A stretch of DNA of 64,000 bases from Ostreococcus lucimarinus CCE9901 (lineage: Eukaryota > Chlorophyta > Mamiellophyceae > Mamiellales > Bathycoccaceae). The notes under the pieces were generated by a model, which saw nothing but the letters and a program-made list of their open reading frames with translations, had not been told where the DNA came from and ran no database searches. Position numbers and translations under genes: made by a program. How positions within the stretch are numbered: the stretch's first letter is position 1; every line of letters begins with the position of its first letter. Shown here in pieces: positions 9,577-18,116 of the stretch. The stretch is taken from positions 310,001 through 374,000 of the forward strand of contig NC_009374.1 in assembly GCF_000092065.1 (NCBI RefSeq), read 5' to 3'.

Positions 9577-10647
9577 ATGCGCGCGTCGCCGCTCGCGACG
9601 CGGGCGTCGATCGACGCGCGCGCGATCGGCGCGCGACGCGACGCGAAGGCGCGGGCGCGACGCGCGCGAGACGCGCGCGCGGGCGCGACGCGGGACGACG
9701 ACGAATCGTGGGCGTTCGATCCGTTGGCGCTCGACGCGCGCGCGACGCGGGGCGCGACGCGGGGCGCGACGCGCGTCGCGAGCGGCGCGTGCGCGCTGGT
9801 GGCGGTGATCGCGTGCGGCGCGTCGGAGGACGCGCGCGCGGGCGGCGCGGCGATCGACCCGTTTTACGCGTTTTCGCCCGTGTGCCCGGCGAGCGACGGC
9901 GTGTTTCGAGTCGGACAGCGCGCGGCGATATCGCTCGCGGGAGACGAGAACATTGAAAATTATCGACCGTTGATAAATGATGTGCTGATACGGGTGCGGA
10001 CGGAGTTGTGCGTGTTGGAATCGTTCGTGCGAGAGACGGCGGTGCCGTTCGTGCGAGAGAAGGGCTTGGGATGGGTGCTGCCGAGGAGAGAGACGAGCGA
10101 GACGTATCTCGCGGGCGTGGTGTTCATGCTCGGCGCGAATTTCATTTTGCTCGGTTCGACCAAGGTTGTGGCCATCATGGCCATCTATCACGATCTGAGT
10201 CTTGGGTTGGCGACGCGCTTGTTTGGCTCGGCGCTCGGCGCGCTCGGGCCGACGAATGAGCGAGAAAAGCGCGAGAAGGAGTTGAACAAGGTGATGGATG
10301 AACAGATGAACGAGCTAAAGGGGGTGATGTCGAACTGGACGATCGGTAAAGACGATCGCGCGAGGAAGACGCAGGAAATTAACGACAAGTACGCGACGAA
10401 ACTGGAAGCTTTGCGCGGTTCGCAAGAGGAGCGAAGCGATCGCGACGACGCCGTCGGGTTGAGTAAATTCAGACAAGTCGCCGGCGTAGTCGCAGTTCCG
10501 CTCAAGGTGTACGGCACCGTCAGTTCGAAAGGCCGCCAAGTCTTAGAGGTCTTCGACACGTTCTGTTCGCGATATTTTGTCGCCTTCACGGTGACGTACA
10601 TAATCATCAAAACCGCGCATTACACGGTGTTGAAAGATTTCCCGTGA
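9577..10647 (+). CDS. Chloroplast-targeted membrane protein, unknown function
   Basis: 356 residues. The first about 70 residues are Arg/Ala-rich with few acidic residues, as in green-algal plastid transit peptides, followed by an Ala-rich segment (GACALVAVIACGASEDARAG) that could be a thylakoid-type signal. A clear hydrophobic helix follows (YLAGVVFMLGANFILLGSTK), then a charged coiled-coil-like region (REKRELNK-like, about 225-290) and a second hydrophobic stretch near the C-terminus (YFVAFTVTYIIIKTAHY). I do not recognise a named family. The upstream open frame was rejected because it overlaps the divergent ABCG gene and is Arg-rich. Confidence 0.75.
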   Translation: MRASPLATRASIDARAIGARRDAKARARRARDARAGATRDDDESWAFDPLALDARATRGATRGATRVASGACALVAVIACGASEDARAGGAAIDPFYAFSPVCPASDGVFRVGQRAAISLAGDENIENYRPLINDVLIRVRTELCVLESFVRETAVPFVREKGLGWVLPRRETSETYLAGVVFMLGANFILLGSTKVVAIMAIYHDLSLGLATRLFGSALGALGPTNEREKREKELNKVMDEQMNELKGVMSNWTIGKDDRARKTQEINDKYATKLEALRGSQEERSDRDDAVGLSKFRQVAGVVAVPLKVYGTVSSKGRQVLEVFDTFCSRYFVAFTVTYIIIKTAHYTVLKDFP

Positions 10648-10708
10648 TTCGAGACGGTTAGTAATACATTGTAGTCTACACATCCACGCGCACCGTGCGG
10701 TGCCGATT

Positions 10709-11302
10709 TCACGTTTTCGGACGTCGAACGTAACGCGCCAACCGAGTGGCGTGCGCCCCCGTCGACGCGGCCAGCGCGCTCTCGCACGCGTCCTTCAGCG
10801 CCTTGAGCGTTTGATAATCCGTCTCCGCGAGCGTCGTCTTCTTCGTCCCGCCGTCGTCGCCGCGCGCCAATCCCAGTTTCAACAAATACTTCGCCTCGCT
10901 CTCCACCAGCGACGCTCGACTCGAGACGTTCGCATCTAATCGCCACTCCAACCCATCGTACGCGTCGCTTCTGTTCGTCGCCGTCCCTCGTCGCGTCGCC
11001 GCGCCTCGTTCGCCCCGCAGCGCCTCCTCCGCGTACCGCCTCGTCAGCGTCTCCGCCTTGGCGTCGTCGAACCCGAATCCCCGCATGCGCTTCCCGAACG
11101 CATCGCTCGTCACGCATCCTCGCGCGCACTCCGCGAACGCCCACGCGAGCGCCCTCGCGTCGCTCGCCGCGCGCTCGACCGCGCGCTCGCCCGACGCCAG
11201 CGCCATGGCGTCCTCGCACGCCGCGTCGACGACGTCGAGCGATCGCGCGGCGAGCGCGCGCAGGTCGCGCTCGATCGCTTTCGTCCACACCACGGGTTCC
11301 AT
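10709..11302 (-). CDS. COMM domain-containing protein
   Basis: 197 residues from the ATG at 11302 (MEPVVWTKAIERDL). The N-terminal half is helical. The C-terminal part contains the COMM signature: YDGLEWRLDANVSSRASL followed by a hydrophobic strand KYLLKLGLA near residues 130-160. COMMD proteins form the Commander complex with CCDC22/CCDC93 and act in endosomal recycling of membrane proteins; that role is known for animals and protists and only inferred here. Which COMMD paralogue this is cannot be decided. It is convergent with the chloroplast gene ending at 10647 and divergent from the carrier gene at 11552. Confidence 0.75.
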   Translation of the reverse strand: MEPVVWTKAIERDLRALAARSLDVVDAACEDAMALASGERAVERAASDARALAWAFAECARGCVTSDAFGKRMRGFGFDDAKAETLTRRYAEEALRGERGAATRRGTATNRSDAYDGLEWRLDANVSSRASLVESEAKYLLKLGLARGDDGGTKKTTLAETDYQTLKALKDACESALAASTGAHATRLARYVRRPKT

Positions 11303-11551
11303 GGCGCCGCGCGCGAGGCGACGCGCGACGCGACCGCGCGAACGTCTGCCGTCGATGGACGACGCCCAACACCCTCCGTTTGAGGACCGCAGTGCGCGAC
11401 GGTCGGACCGCGCGCGACGACGCGCGAGGCGGCGACGACGCGCGAACCGAAAGAAAGAACGAACGAACGCGCGCGCGCGACGACGCGCGGGTCGAACGCG
11501 CGCGAACGAAGCGACGACGCGCGCGCGAAAGAAGCGACGAGGGCGAACACC

Positions 11552-12562
11552 ATGAGCGACGTCGGCGGGAAGAGCGCGAAAGAGCTGTCGATGTCGGCGT
11601 ATCTCACGGCGATGACGTATGGGGTGGCGTACATCACCGCCGCGACGACGATCATCATGCTGAATAAGTACATGCTGAGCGTGACGGCGTTTCATTATCC
11701 CATCGTGTTGTCGTCGCTGGGCGTCGTCTGCGGGTGGACGCTGAGCCTGATCGGCGTGCACGTGACGAAGACGGTGGATATCTCCACGCACGGTGATATT
11801 ACGTTTACGACGTGGGTGAAGAACGTGTTGCCGATCGGGTTTTTTCAAGGAACGACGCTGATGCTCGGGAACATGGCGTACTTTCATCTCACGCTGTCGT
11901 TTTTGCAAATGGTCAAGGCGCTGTCGCCGGCGGTGTTGTTCTTCATCTTGTATCTCACTGGGTTGGATAAGTGGCACGCCAAAGTCGCCATGGCGGTGGC
12001 TGTTATTATTGGCGGTACGTTGATCGCGTCGCTCGGCGAGACGAGCTTCACGTGGGTCGGATTCGCTTTGATTTTTGGCGCAGAATTGACAGAGGCGTTT
12101 AAGAACGCGTTGATGCAATTCTTGCTCGCGAATAAAAAGTTCAGCATGTGGGAAGGGATGTACTTCATCTCCCCCGCCTCGCTTATCTTTCTTCTTCTCG
12201 CCGCGACGGCGTTCGAATTCAAGCACATGCGTGAGAACGACGCTTGGGGCATGATGGTGGACAAGCCTTACTTGTTCGTCGCCGCCGGCTTTTTGGGCTT
12301 CGTCGTCAACTTTTGTTCCCTCGGCGTCATCAAGCACATCGGTTCTCTCACCCTCAAAGTCCTCGCTCAGCTCCGATCGATTCTCATCATCGTCTTCGGC
12401 GTCGTCTTCTACCACGACGTCGTCACCCCGATGCAAATGTTCGGTTACGGCGTCGCCCTCGTCGGTTTCACCGCATACAACGTCGCCAAGGTGCAGGCCA
12501 AGGAGCAAGAGATTTTAGAAGAACAGCGCGAGGCGGGACTGAGCAAGCCGCTCTTACCCTGA
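11552..12562 (+). CDS. Triose-phosphate-translocator-like (DMT) sugar transporter
   Basis: 336 residues with about ten hydrophobic segments and no long N-terminal extension, typical of the TPT/nucleotide-sugar transporter branch of the drug/metabolite superfamily. Landmarks include ITAATTIIMLNKYML in the first helix pair, QMVKALSPAVLFFILYL mid-protein, and the repeated half VLAQLRSILIIVFGVVFYHD near residues 270-290. The short tail (EEQREAGLSKPLLP) suggests a secretory-pathway (Golgi/ER) carrier of the KT/KD subgroup rather than a plastid-envelope one. Substrate unknown. The start at 11552 sits directly after a low-complexity leader region. Confidence 0.9.
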   Translation: MSDVGGKSAKELSMSAYLTAMTYGVAYITAATTIIMLNKYMLSVTAFHYPIVLSSLGVVCGWTLSLIGVHVTKTVDISTHGDITFTTWVKNVLPIGFFQGTTLMLGNMAYFHLTLSFLQMVKALSPAVLFFILYLTGLDKWHAKVAMAVAVIIGGTLIASLGETSFTWVGFALIFGAELTEAFKNALMQFLLANKKFSMWEGMYFISPASLIFLLLAATAFEFKHMRENDAWGMMVDKPYLFVAAGFLGFVVNFCSLGVIKHIGSLTLKVLAQLRSILIIVFGVVFYHDVVTPMQMFGYGVALVGFTAYNVAKVQAKEQEILEEQREAGLSKPLLP

Positions 12563-12724
12563 GCGCCGAACGATCGCATCTGATGTGTGTAGCTTTTCGT
12601 AGTCATGTATTCACTGATCTAGCTCTTCTTCCAATCGTTTCATCCGTCCCGCGCCGCCGCCTCGCGCGCGCGGTTTGAATGTCACCACGCATTCAAACCG
12701 CACTCGCGGTCGCGTCGGCTCGCC

Positions 12725-13499
12725 ATGGCGAGCACGAGCTTCGGCAAGAAGGCGTGCGAACTCGTGCGAGAGATCGCGGAGAGCGAGGCCGGGACGCTAC
12801 CGCCGTACAATCAGGATTTAATGCGCACGATCGCCGATCAGTGCGCGGACCACGGCGAGGCTATGCAGACGCTGGCGGTTCAGATTAACGAAGTGAACGA
12901 CGCCGAGGACGACGGCGCCGAGGACGCGGACGCGAGAGAAGATAAGACAGGGTCGTTGCGCACGGGGATGTTCGCGCATCATCAGGTGAGCGCGAGAGAT
13001 GCGGGAATCGAGGCGGCGAATCGAAGACGCGCGAGACGCGAGCGAAACGAATCAAACGAACGAACGAACGAACGAACGACGAACGAGCGACTGACTGCGT
13101 TTGCGTCGCGAATAGGCGATATTGCGGAATAAACGCGCGATGTTGGTGTACCTGAACGAGCGCATGAACAGGATAAAAGATCTTCGATGGCAAATCGGCA
13201 CCGGTTTGCCGGACAACGTGTCCTCCAACCTGAGTCACGGCGAACGCGCCTTCTTCACCAAGTACTCGGAAAATCTGAACGAATACATGCGAGAGGTGGA
13301 TTTGAACTTGACGTTAGATTTAGAACCGCCGAAGCATCACAAGATACAGGTGCGATGCTTGGAAGATCGCGGGGAGTTGTTCACCAGGGACGGCTCGGTG
13401 GATCTCAAGCGCAACACGGTGCACTTGATGTGGAGAGAGGAAGCGCAGCCGCTCATCCGCGAGGGCGTCCTCGAGCAGCTCGACGACGATGGGTGTTAG
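12725..13499 (+). CDS. PSF1: GINS complex subunit PSF1 (two exons)
   Basis: Exon 1 is 12725-12985 and exon 2 is 13116-13499. The 130-bp intron (12986-13115) starts GTGAGC, has a CTGAC branch point at about 13091 and ends in TAG. Both exons are in frame and give 214 residues. Landmarks: FGKKACELVREIAESEAGTL at the start, TLPPYNQDLMR, and after the junction ILRNKRAMLVYLNERMNRIK plus LRWQIG. PSF1 is one of four GINS subunits of the CMG replicative helicase (with CDC45 and MCM2-7), required for origin firing and fork progression. The length is normal for the family. The C-terminal B-domain (IQVRCLEDRGEL...LMWREEAQPLI) is present. Confidence 0.93.
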
Positions 13500-13610
13500 C
13501 GGCGTGTAGAATCAATTGAATTATAGGGAAGTAATATGCTATCCGTTCGTCGTTCGCGCTCGACGCGTCGTAATCCATTCCGTTTTCCGTCGGCTCGCTC
13601 CGCGACTCGC

Positions 13611-14117
13611 TCAAATCGCGAGCGGCGAGAGCACTCTCGGCAGCGCCTCGACGTTGGCCAAAAACGCGAAGAGCGAAAACAGCACCCCGAGCGTCGGCAT
13701 CAATCGCGGTCCCGGCCACTCGAGCGGATTTCTCGGCGTCTCGTCGAATCTCTTCGCGTACTGATAGCCCAACGCGAGCGTCGCGACCGCCCCCAGCGCC
13801 AGTCCCGCGGGCGACGCCAGTTCGTTATCGCTCTGGATCAGCGCGAACGCCCCGCACAGCGCACCGCTCGCCGGGCCGACGAACGCGAGATTCGGTCGTC
13901 CCGGCGTGCCCTCCGCGACGTTTTCCCGCGTGTTCAGCGCTTCGCCCATCACGCACAGCGCGAACGCGACGTCTTGCTGCGCCACGGCGTAGGCGACGTT
14001 CGCGTCCACCGCGCGCGCGGCGGTGCGTTCACCGCGCGCGAGCGACGCGCGCCTCGAGACGCGCGCGACGCGCGCTCGCGCGAGCGTCGTCGTCGTCGTC
14101 GACGTCGTCATCGCCAT
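13611..14117 (-). CDS. Small chloroplast membrane protein, unknown
   Basis: 168 residues from the ATG at 14117 (MAMTTSTTTTTLARARVARV). The Ser/Thr/Arg-rich start looks like a plastid transit peptide of about 40 residues. Three or four hydrophobic stretches follow (DVAFALCVMGEAL, LALGAVATLALGYQYAK, LMPTLGVLFSLFAFLANVEA), so the mature protein is probably a small thylakoid or envelope membrane protein. Family not recognised. Its start codon is only 9 bp from the divergent DUF501 gene. Confidence 0.7.
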   Translation of the reverse strand: MAMTTSTTTTTLARARVARVSRRASLARGERTAARAVDANVAYAVAQQDVAFALCVMGEALNTRENVAEGTPGRPNLAFVGPASGALCGAFALIQSDNELASPAGLALGAVATLALGYQYAKRFDETPRNPLEWPGPRLMPTLGVLFSLFAFLANVEALPRVLSPLAI

Positions 14118-14126
14118 CGCCGCAGA

Positions 14127-14882
14127 ATGAGGCGCACCGCCGCGCGCGCGGCGCGCGCGTCTCGAAGCGCGCGCGAGTACCTGCCGAAGGCGTTTCCGTC
14201 GCTCGACGCCGACGACGTCGCGCGCGAGCTCTTCGACGACGCGCGCGCGGTGGCGACGTTCGGCGCGAGCGACGAGGCGACGGCGCGAAAACAGCTGGGA
14301 CACGCGTGCGCGCAGGCGATCGGAGGCGAAGCGCGCCGGTGCAGGCACGGATACAGTCGCGCGCTGCTGTACGCGCCGGCGTCGACGACGACGACGGACG
14401 CGAGGGCGGCGCTCAAGGCGGAGCACGCGCTGTCGAGACTGAGCTGTCCCGAACTCATCGAAGCCGTCGACGCGTGGGAGCGCGAGGGAGGGATACACGC
14501 CGTCGCGGCGGCGTGCGACGCGGACGAAAGTTTATTCCAAAGCCTGGAGCGGGCGCATCGAGACGCGCCGAGGGTGCGAAACTGGTTGGTGGGCGAGGAG
14601 ACGAGCGCGCGGGTGCGCGAAGGCGAGACGAAAACGGATTTCATCGTCAACAGAACGGGGTTAGTTGGGGTGAGTTTAGAGGCGCTGACGAGCCAGAAGA
14701 CGTGGAAGAAGGTGAAATGTCTTCACGCGCACATAGCGGACACTTTGGTGCGGGGGAGAGGGAAGAATGCGGTCGGCGCGTTTGCGCTCGACGTTCTTCG
14801 CACGAGAAGAGGCGTCGACGTCGACGGAACGCCCGAGTGCTGGCGCAGATGCGCGCCAGGGGTAGCGGAGAGTAGAAAGTAG
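14127..14882 (+). CDS. DUF501 family protein
   Basis: 251 residues from the ATG at 14127. The C-terminal core TWKKVKCLHAHIADTLVRGR followed by GKNAVGAFALDVLR, the mid-region LSRLSCPELIEAVDAWEREG and a preceding CRHGYSRALLYAP segment match the layout of the mostly bacterial DUF501 family (conserved KCLHAH motif). No biochemical function is established for the family. The first about 35 residues are Arg/Ala-rich and may be an organelle-targeting peptide. The presence of both the CPxL motif and the KCLHAH motif makes the assignment good; function cannot be assigned. Confidence 0.8.
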   Translation: MRRTAARAARASRSAREYLPKAFPSLDADDVARELFDDARAVATFGASDEATARKQLGHACAQAIGGEARRCRHGYSRALLYAPASTTTTDARAALKAEHALSRLSCPELIEAVDAWEREGGIHAVAAACDADESLFQSLERAHRDAPRVRNWLVGEETSARVREGETKTDFIVNRTGLVGVSLEALTSQKTWKKVKCLHAHIADTLVRGRGKNAVGAFALDVLRTRRGVDVDGTPECWRRCAPGVAESRK

Positions 14883-14946
14883 AATGCGCTAGGGTAGAGT
14901 ATTAATAGAAAATAGCATAGCTGCGAGGGAACGAGCGGGGCGAGCG

Positions 14947-15990
14947 CTATCGACAAAACGACGAACTCAACGCTTTGGAGACGGAAATTCTCTGCGACCT
15001 GTTCGCCACGAGACCGCACACTAATTTCCAACCCGCCCCGTCGTTTTCATCGAGAATCGCGAAATCGCTTTGCCTGCGCTCGGGCAGGCTCGCTCGCCAG
15101 GCTTCGCAGTCGTACGCCCAAGTTTTCAATTCTCCTCGAACGCCCTTCATGCCATTCTTTTTCCGAAACGCCGGAACGCTCACTTGCAAGATCACCATGC
15201 CCACCGAGAACGCGTCGAATAAATCGGGTTTATTCTTGTTCCACTCCCCAGCCCCTCCACCGCCGCCAAACTTCCCCGTGAGATATCGCTCGGGCGGCCC
15301 GTAGACGGGATCGAAAACCGTCTCCGCCTCGTCGTAGTTTTGCCCCGTCTTCAAATCTGCCGCCCCACCGAGATCGATCAGCCGCAATCCGTTCTTCGTG
15401 AGCAACACGTTGTTAGGTTTCACGTCCCTGTGAATGATCTTTTTGTCGTGAAGCCCCTTGACGCACTTGAGGAGTTCGCGACTCACCTTCTTGCACGCCT
15501 GCGCCTCCGTGGCGCACCCCAGCGCCTCCGCGAACGCCGCGCCGTCTCGTCCGCCTCCGAACACTCCCCCGAGTCCACCACCGCCGAGCGCGCCCTCGAG
15601 CGTGTCGCGTCCCTCGTCTTCGAACACGAGGTACGCGTTCGCGCCCGCGACGCCCAGAAACGTCGCGCCGCCGCGCCACCCCCTCGCGCGCCGCCAGATT
15701 CGCCCCTCCGCCTCGACGAACCGCGCGCCGCCTCGAAACGCGCTGCCCTCTTTCAGCACCACCGCCGTGCGCCCGCGGAGCGTGCCCGCGAAGACGTCGC
15801 CGAACGAGCCCGCGCCGATCTTCTCGCCGCGTCGCACGTCCGCGAGCGCGATGTCCCCGGCAAAGTCGCGCCCGCCGTCGTCGGACTCCGCGAACGCGCG
15901 CGGCGGCGGCGGCGACGCGCGGCGCGTCGAGCGGCGCGGCGCGCGCGCGCGCGGGGTCGTCGGAACGCGCGAGGTCGAGGCGACGCGCAT
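14947..15990 (-). CDS. STN7/STN8-like chloroplast serine/threonine kinase
   Basis: 347 residues. Residues 1-35 are an Arg/Ser/Pro-rich transit peptide. The kinase core has a glycine loop IGAGSFGDVFAG, a Lys in VVLKEG, the catalytic loop IIHRDVKPNNVLL, and DLG in LIDLGGAADL instead of DFG. The segment DPVYGPPERYLTG, the PDLFDAFSVGMVILQVSVP block and the late YDCEAWRASLPERRQSDFA block closely follow the layout of plant STN8/STN7 thylakoid kinases, which phosphorylate photosystem II core or light-harvesting proteins. It lacks the transmembrane segment I would expect before the kinase domain in STN7, so STN8-like or a soluble relative is more likely. Starts 44 bp from the divergent WD40 gene. Confidence 0.85.
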   Translation of the reverse strand: MRVASTSRVPTTPRARAPRRSTRRASPPPPRAFAESDDGGRDFAGDIALADVRRGEKIGAGSFGDVFAGTLRGRTAVVLKEGSAFRGGARFVEAEGRIWRRARGWRGGATFLGVAGANAYLVFEDEGRDTLEGALGGGGLGGVFGGGRDGAAFAEALGCATEAQACKKVSRELLKCVKGLHDKKIIHRDVKPNNVLLTKNGLRLIDLGGAADLKTGQNYDEAETVFDPVYGPPERYLTGKFGGGGGAGEWNKNKPDLFDAFSVGMVILQVSVPAFRKKNGMKGVRGELKTWAYDCEAWRASLPERRQSDFAILDENDGAGWKLVCGLVANRSQRISVSKALSSSFCR

Positions 15991-16034
15991 GGGTGTGACG
16001 CCGCAGAGCGCGACGGCGAGCGCGCGCGCGCGGC

Positions 16035-17717
16035 ATGGCGAGCGAACGCGCGCGCGACGGCGACGACGGCGACGATGCGATGCGCGCGATGGGGACGCAG
16101 CGCGCGCGCGCGGTGACGCTCGTCGCGCGCGCGCGCGCGGAAGATGCCGCGGACGTCGAGCGCGAATCCGAAGACTTTGACGACGCGCGGCGACGCGCGC
16201 GGCGCGAGGCGAGCGGTGCGGAGGGCGGGAAGAGCGCGCGCGAGGGCGCGATGACGCCCGCGGGGTACAGAGCGACGCTGCGCGACGAGGACGGGGAAGA
16301 TTACGCGTCGATGCGACACGCCCTCGACGCGCTTCGGAACATCGATAAAGTCGACGCGTCGGGAGGTGCGGACGCGCGCGGTGCGTCGAACGCGGCGCGC
16401 GAGGGATGGGCGAGCGCGCGGGCGAGCGCGATCGCGGGCGACGCGGACCGCGGGACGTACGAGGTGGTCGAGACGCTGCGCGCGGGCGGAGCGGCGTCGA
16501 GCGCGAGTTTTAGTAAAGTCGGCGAGAGGAGTCTGGCGATCGGTGATCGCGCTGGATCGATCCTCGTGAGGCGATGCGCGACGGATGATATGGCGTGCGC
16601 GTCGACGAGCGAGGTCGGGGCGCACGATGGGGAGATTGTTGGCATGGATTGGAGTTTGAACGGCGGACGCCTGGTAACTGTAGGCAAGGTGGGGGAAGTG
16701 AAAACGTGGAACGTGACGCACACGTCCAAGACGACGATACAAATGACGAAGCAGAGCGCTTTTAAGGTGCATACTGAGGTGACGTGTGTTCTGTTTCACG
16801 CGGCGAAAGACGATCTCGTTTTTGTGGGCACGAAGTTGCGAGAGGTGCTCGTCGTCGACGTCCAGGTCGGAGTCCTCTTGGACAAGTTCACGATGAACGC
16901 GGTACCGCTTTGCATGGAATCCAACACATCAGGGTGTGTTCTGTTCGTCGGTGACGCTGAGGGCAATATCAGCGTGTTGACGTGCGACGCTCGAATGAAG
17001 AAGACGCTGTCACTCAAGTCTGAAGGCGACGCTGCGGTTGAAAATCCACTTCAGCGCGTCATCAATGAAAGATCGGCGAGTCAATCAGAGAGGATGAGCG
17101 TGGTCGGGCATCAACAGCTGCCTGATGAAGATGGAAGTGACCCGTCGACGGTAGGATCGAAACTCCGCTCGACACTCGCATCGATGCTTTCAAAGGCAAA
17201 AACCGCGGTGCCCGTGCCGCGGGTGGCTCAAGTGAAGACTGGGTATCGCTTGCGAGCGGCAAAAACGATTTCTGCAGAAAAATCGCCGATTCGCGCGATA
17301 CGCTATTGTCCGTTCGTTACAATCACGGGTAGAGCTGCGTTGTTGAGCTTCCATGAGTGCGGTATCGTGCGTATGTATCACGCAAACGATTTGCGGTACT
17401 CGTCTTTTAACTCTTTCACCCACGGACAAATACACGATTGGACCACTCCGGCCCGCGGTAGTGGCGCCGTTTCTTTCGCACACGGACACTCCATCGATCT
17501 GCCCCTCTTATCCGCCTCTAGAGCCAATCGAACGGCACTATACGTCATGCCCACTATTCCCGAAGCACCGATCCAGGCCTTGCAGTTCACCGACGATGTA
17601 GAAGAGAATAGCGAACAAGCTGTGGATATTGCAACCGTATCGGAATGGTCGCACGATTCCACCGAGCTTGTTATCGGTTATGCGTCGGGTAAATTGGTCG
17701 TCTGGCGCAAGATGTGA
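16035..17717 (+). CDS. WD40-repeat protein, WDR13-like
   Basis: 560 residues. The first about 150 residues are Ala/Arg/acid-rich and may be disordered. From about residue 155 a beta-propeller of degenerate WD repeats follows (GAHDGEIVGMDWSLNGGRLV then TVGKVGEVKTWNV, TEVTCVLFHAAKDDLVFVGT, and the last blade VSEWSHDSTELVIGYASGKL followed by VVW). The arrangement, with an internal Ser-rich linker near 345-400, resembles WDR13-type proteins. A scaffold role is inferred; no partner can be named. The 3' end is followed by two tandem-repeat arrays. Confidence 0.75.
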   Translation: MASERARDGDDGDDAMRAMGTQRARAVTLVARARAEDAADVERESEDFDDARRRARREASGAEGGKSAREGAMTPAGYRATLRDEDGEDYASMRHALDALRNIDKVDASGGADARGASNAAREGWASARASAIAGDADRGTYEVVETLRAGGAASSASFSKVGERSLAIGDRAGSILVRRCATDDMACASTSEVGAHDGEIVGMDWSLNGGRLVTVGKVGEVKTWNVTHTSKTTIQMTKQSAFKVHTEVTCVLFHAAKDDLVFVGTKLREVLVVDVQVGVLLDKFTMNAVPLCMESNTSGCVLFVGDAEGNISVLTCDARMKKTLSLKSEGDAAVENPLQRVINERSASQSERMSVVGHQQLPDEDGSDPSTVGSKLRSTLASMLSKAKTAVPVPRVAQVKTGYRLRAAKTISAEKSPIRAIRYCPFVTITGRAALLSFHECGIVRMYHANDLRYSSFNSFTHGQIHDWTTPARGSGAVSFAHGHSIDLPLLSASRANRTALYVMPTIPEAPIQALQFTDDVEENSEQAVDIATVSEWSHDSTELVIGYASGKLVVWRKM

Positions 17718-17787
17718 TGTTTTCTGTATTCAAATTATCCTGTTGTTGCAATTTTAAATTTGAGCTCGCTGCGCGATGTTTTCTTTT

Positions 17788-17864
17788 CCTCTTCCAATCC
17801 TCTTCCAATCCTCTTCCAATCCTCTTCCAATCCTCTTCCAATCCTCTTCCAATCCTCTTCCAAA
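17788..17864. repeat. 11-bp minisatellite, about 7 copies
   Basis: Seven head-to-tail copies of CCTCTTCCAAT with almost no divergence, directly downstream of the WD40 gene stop. The unit shares the CCTCTTCC core with the hexanucleotide array 100 bp further on, suggesting that one arose from the other. Confidence 0.95.
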
Positions 17865-17962
17865 TCCCATATCTCTCCTTCAACCATCTCCCTACTTCCT
17901 AAACAATTCCTAAAAGTCCTTACCCTGACCTTTTCCAATCTGGCTGCGTCCTCATGCAACCG

Positions 17963-18113
17963 CTTCCTCTTCCTCTTCCTCTTCCTCTTCCTCTTCCTCT
18001 TCCTCTTCCTCTTCCTCTTCCTCTTCCTCTTCCTCTTCCTCTTCCTCTTCCTCTTCCTCTTCCTCTTCCTCTTCCTCTTCCTCTTCCTCTTCCTCTTCCT
18101 CTTCCTCTTCCTC
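17963..18113. repeat. (CTTCCT)n hexanucleotide microsatellite
   Basis: About 25 uninterrupted copies of CTTCCT, 150 bp long, ending 3-4 bp before the stop codon of the transportin gene on the opposite strand. In the transportin mRNA it would be a purine-only (AGGAAG)n 3' UTR. Long Leu/Phe or Leu/Pro frames across it are artefacts of the repeat. Confidence 0.97.
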
Positions 18114-18116
18114 CAC

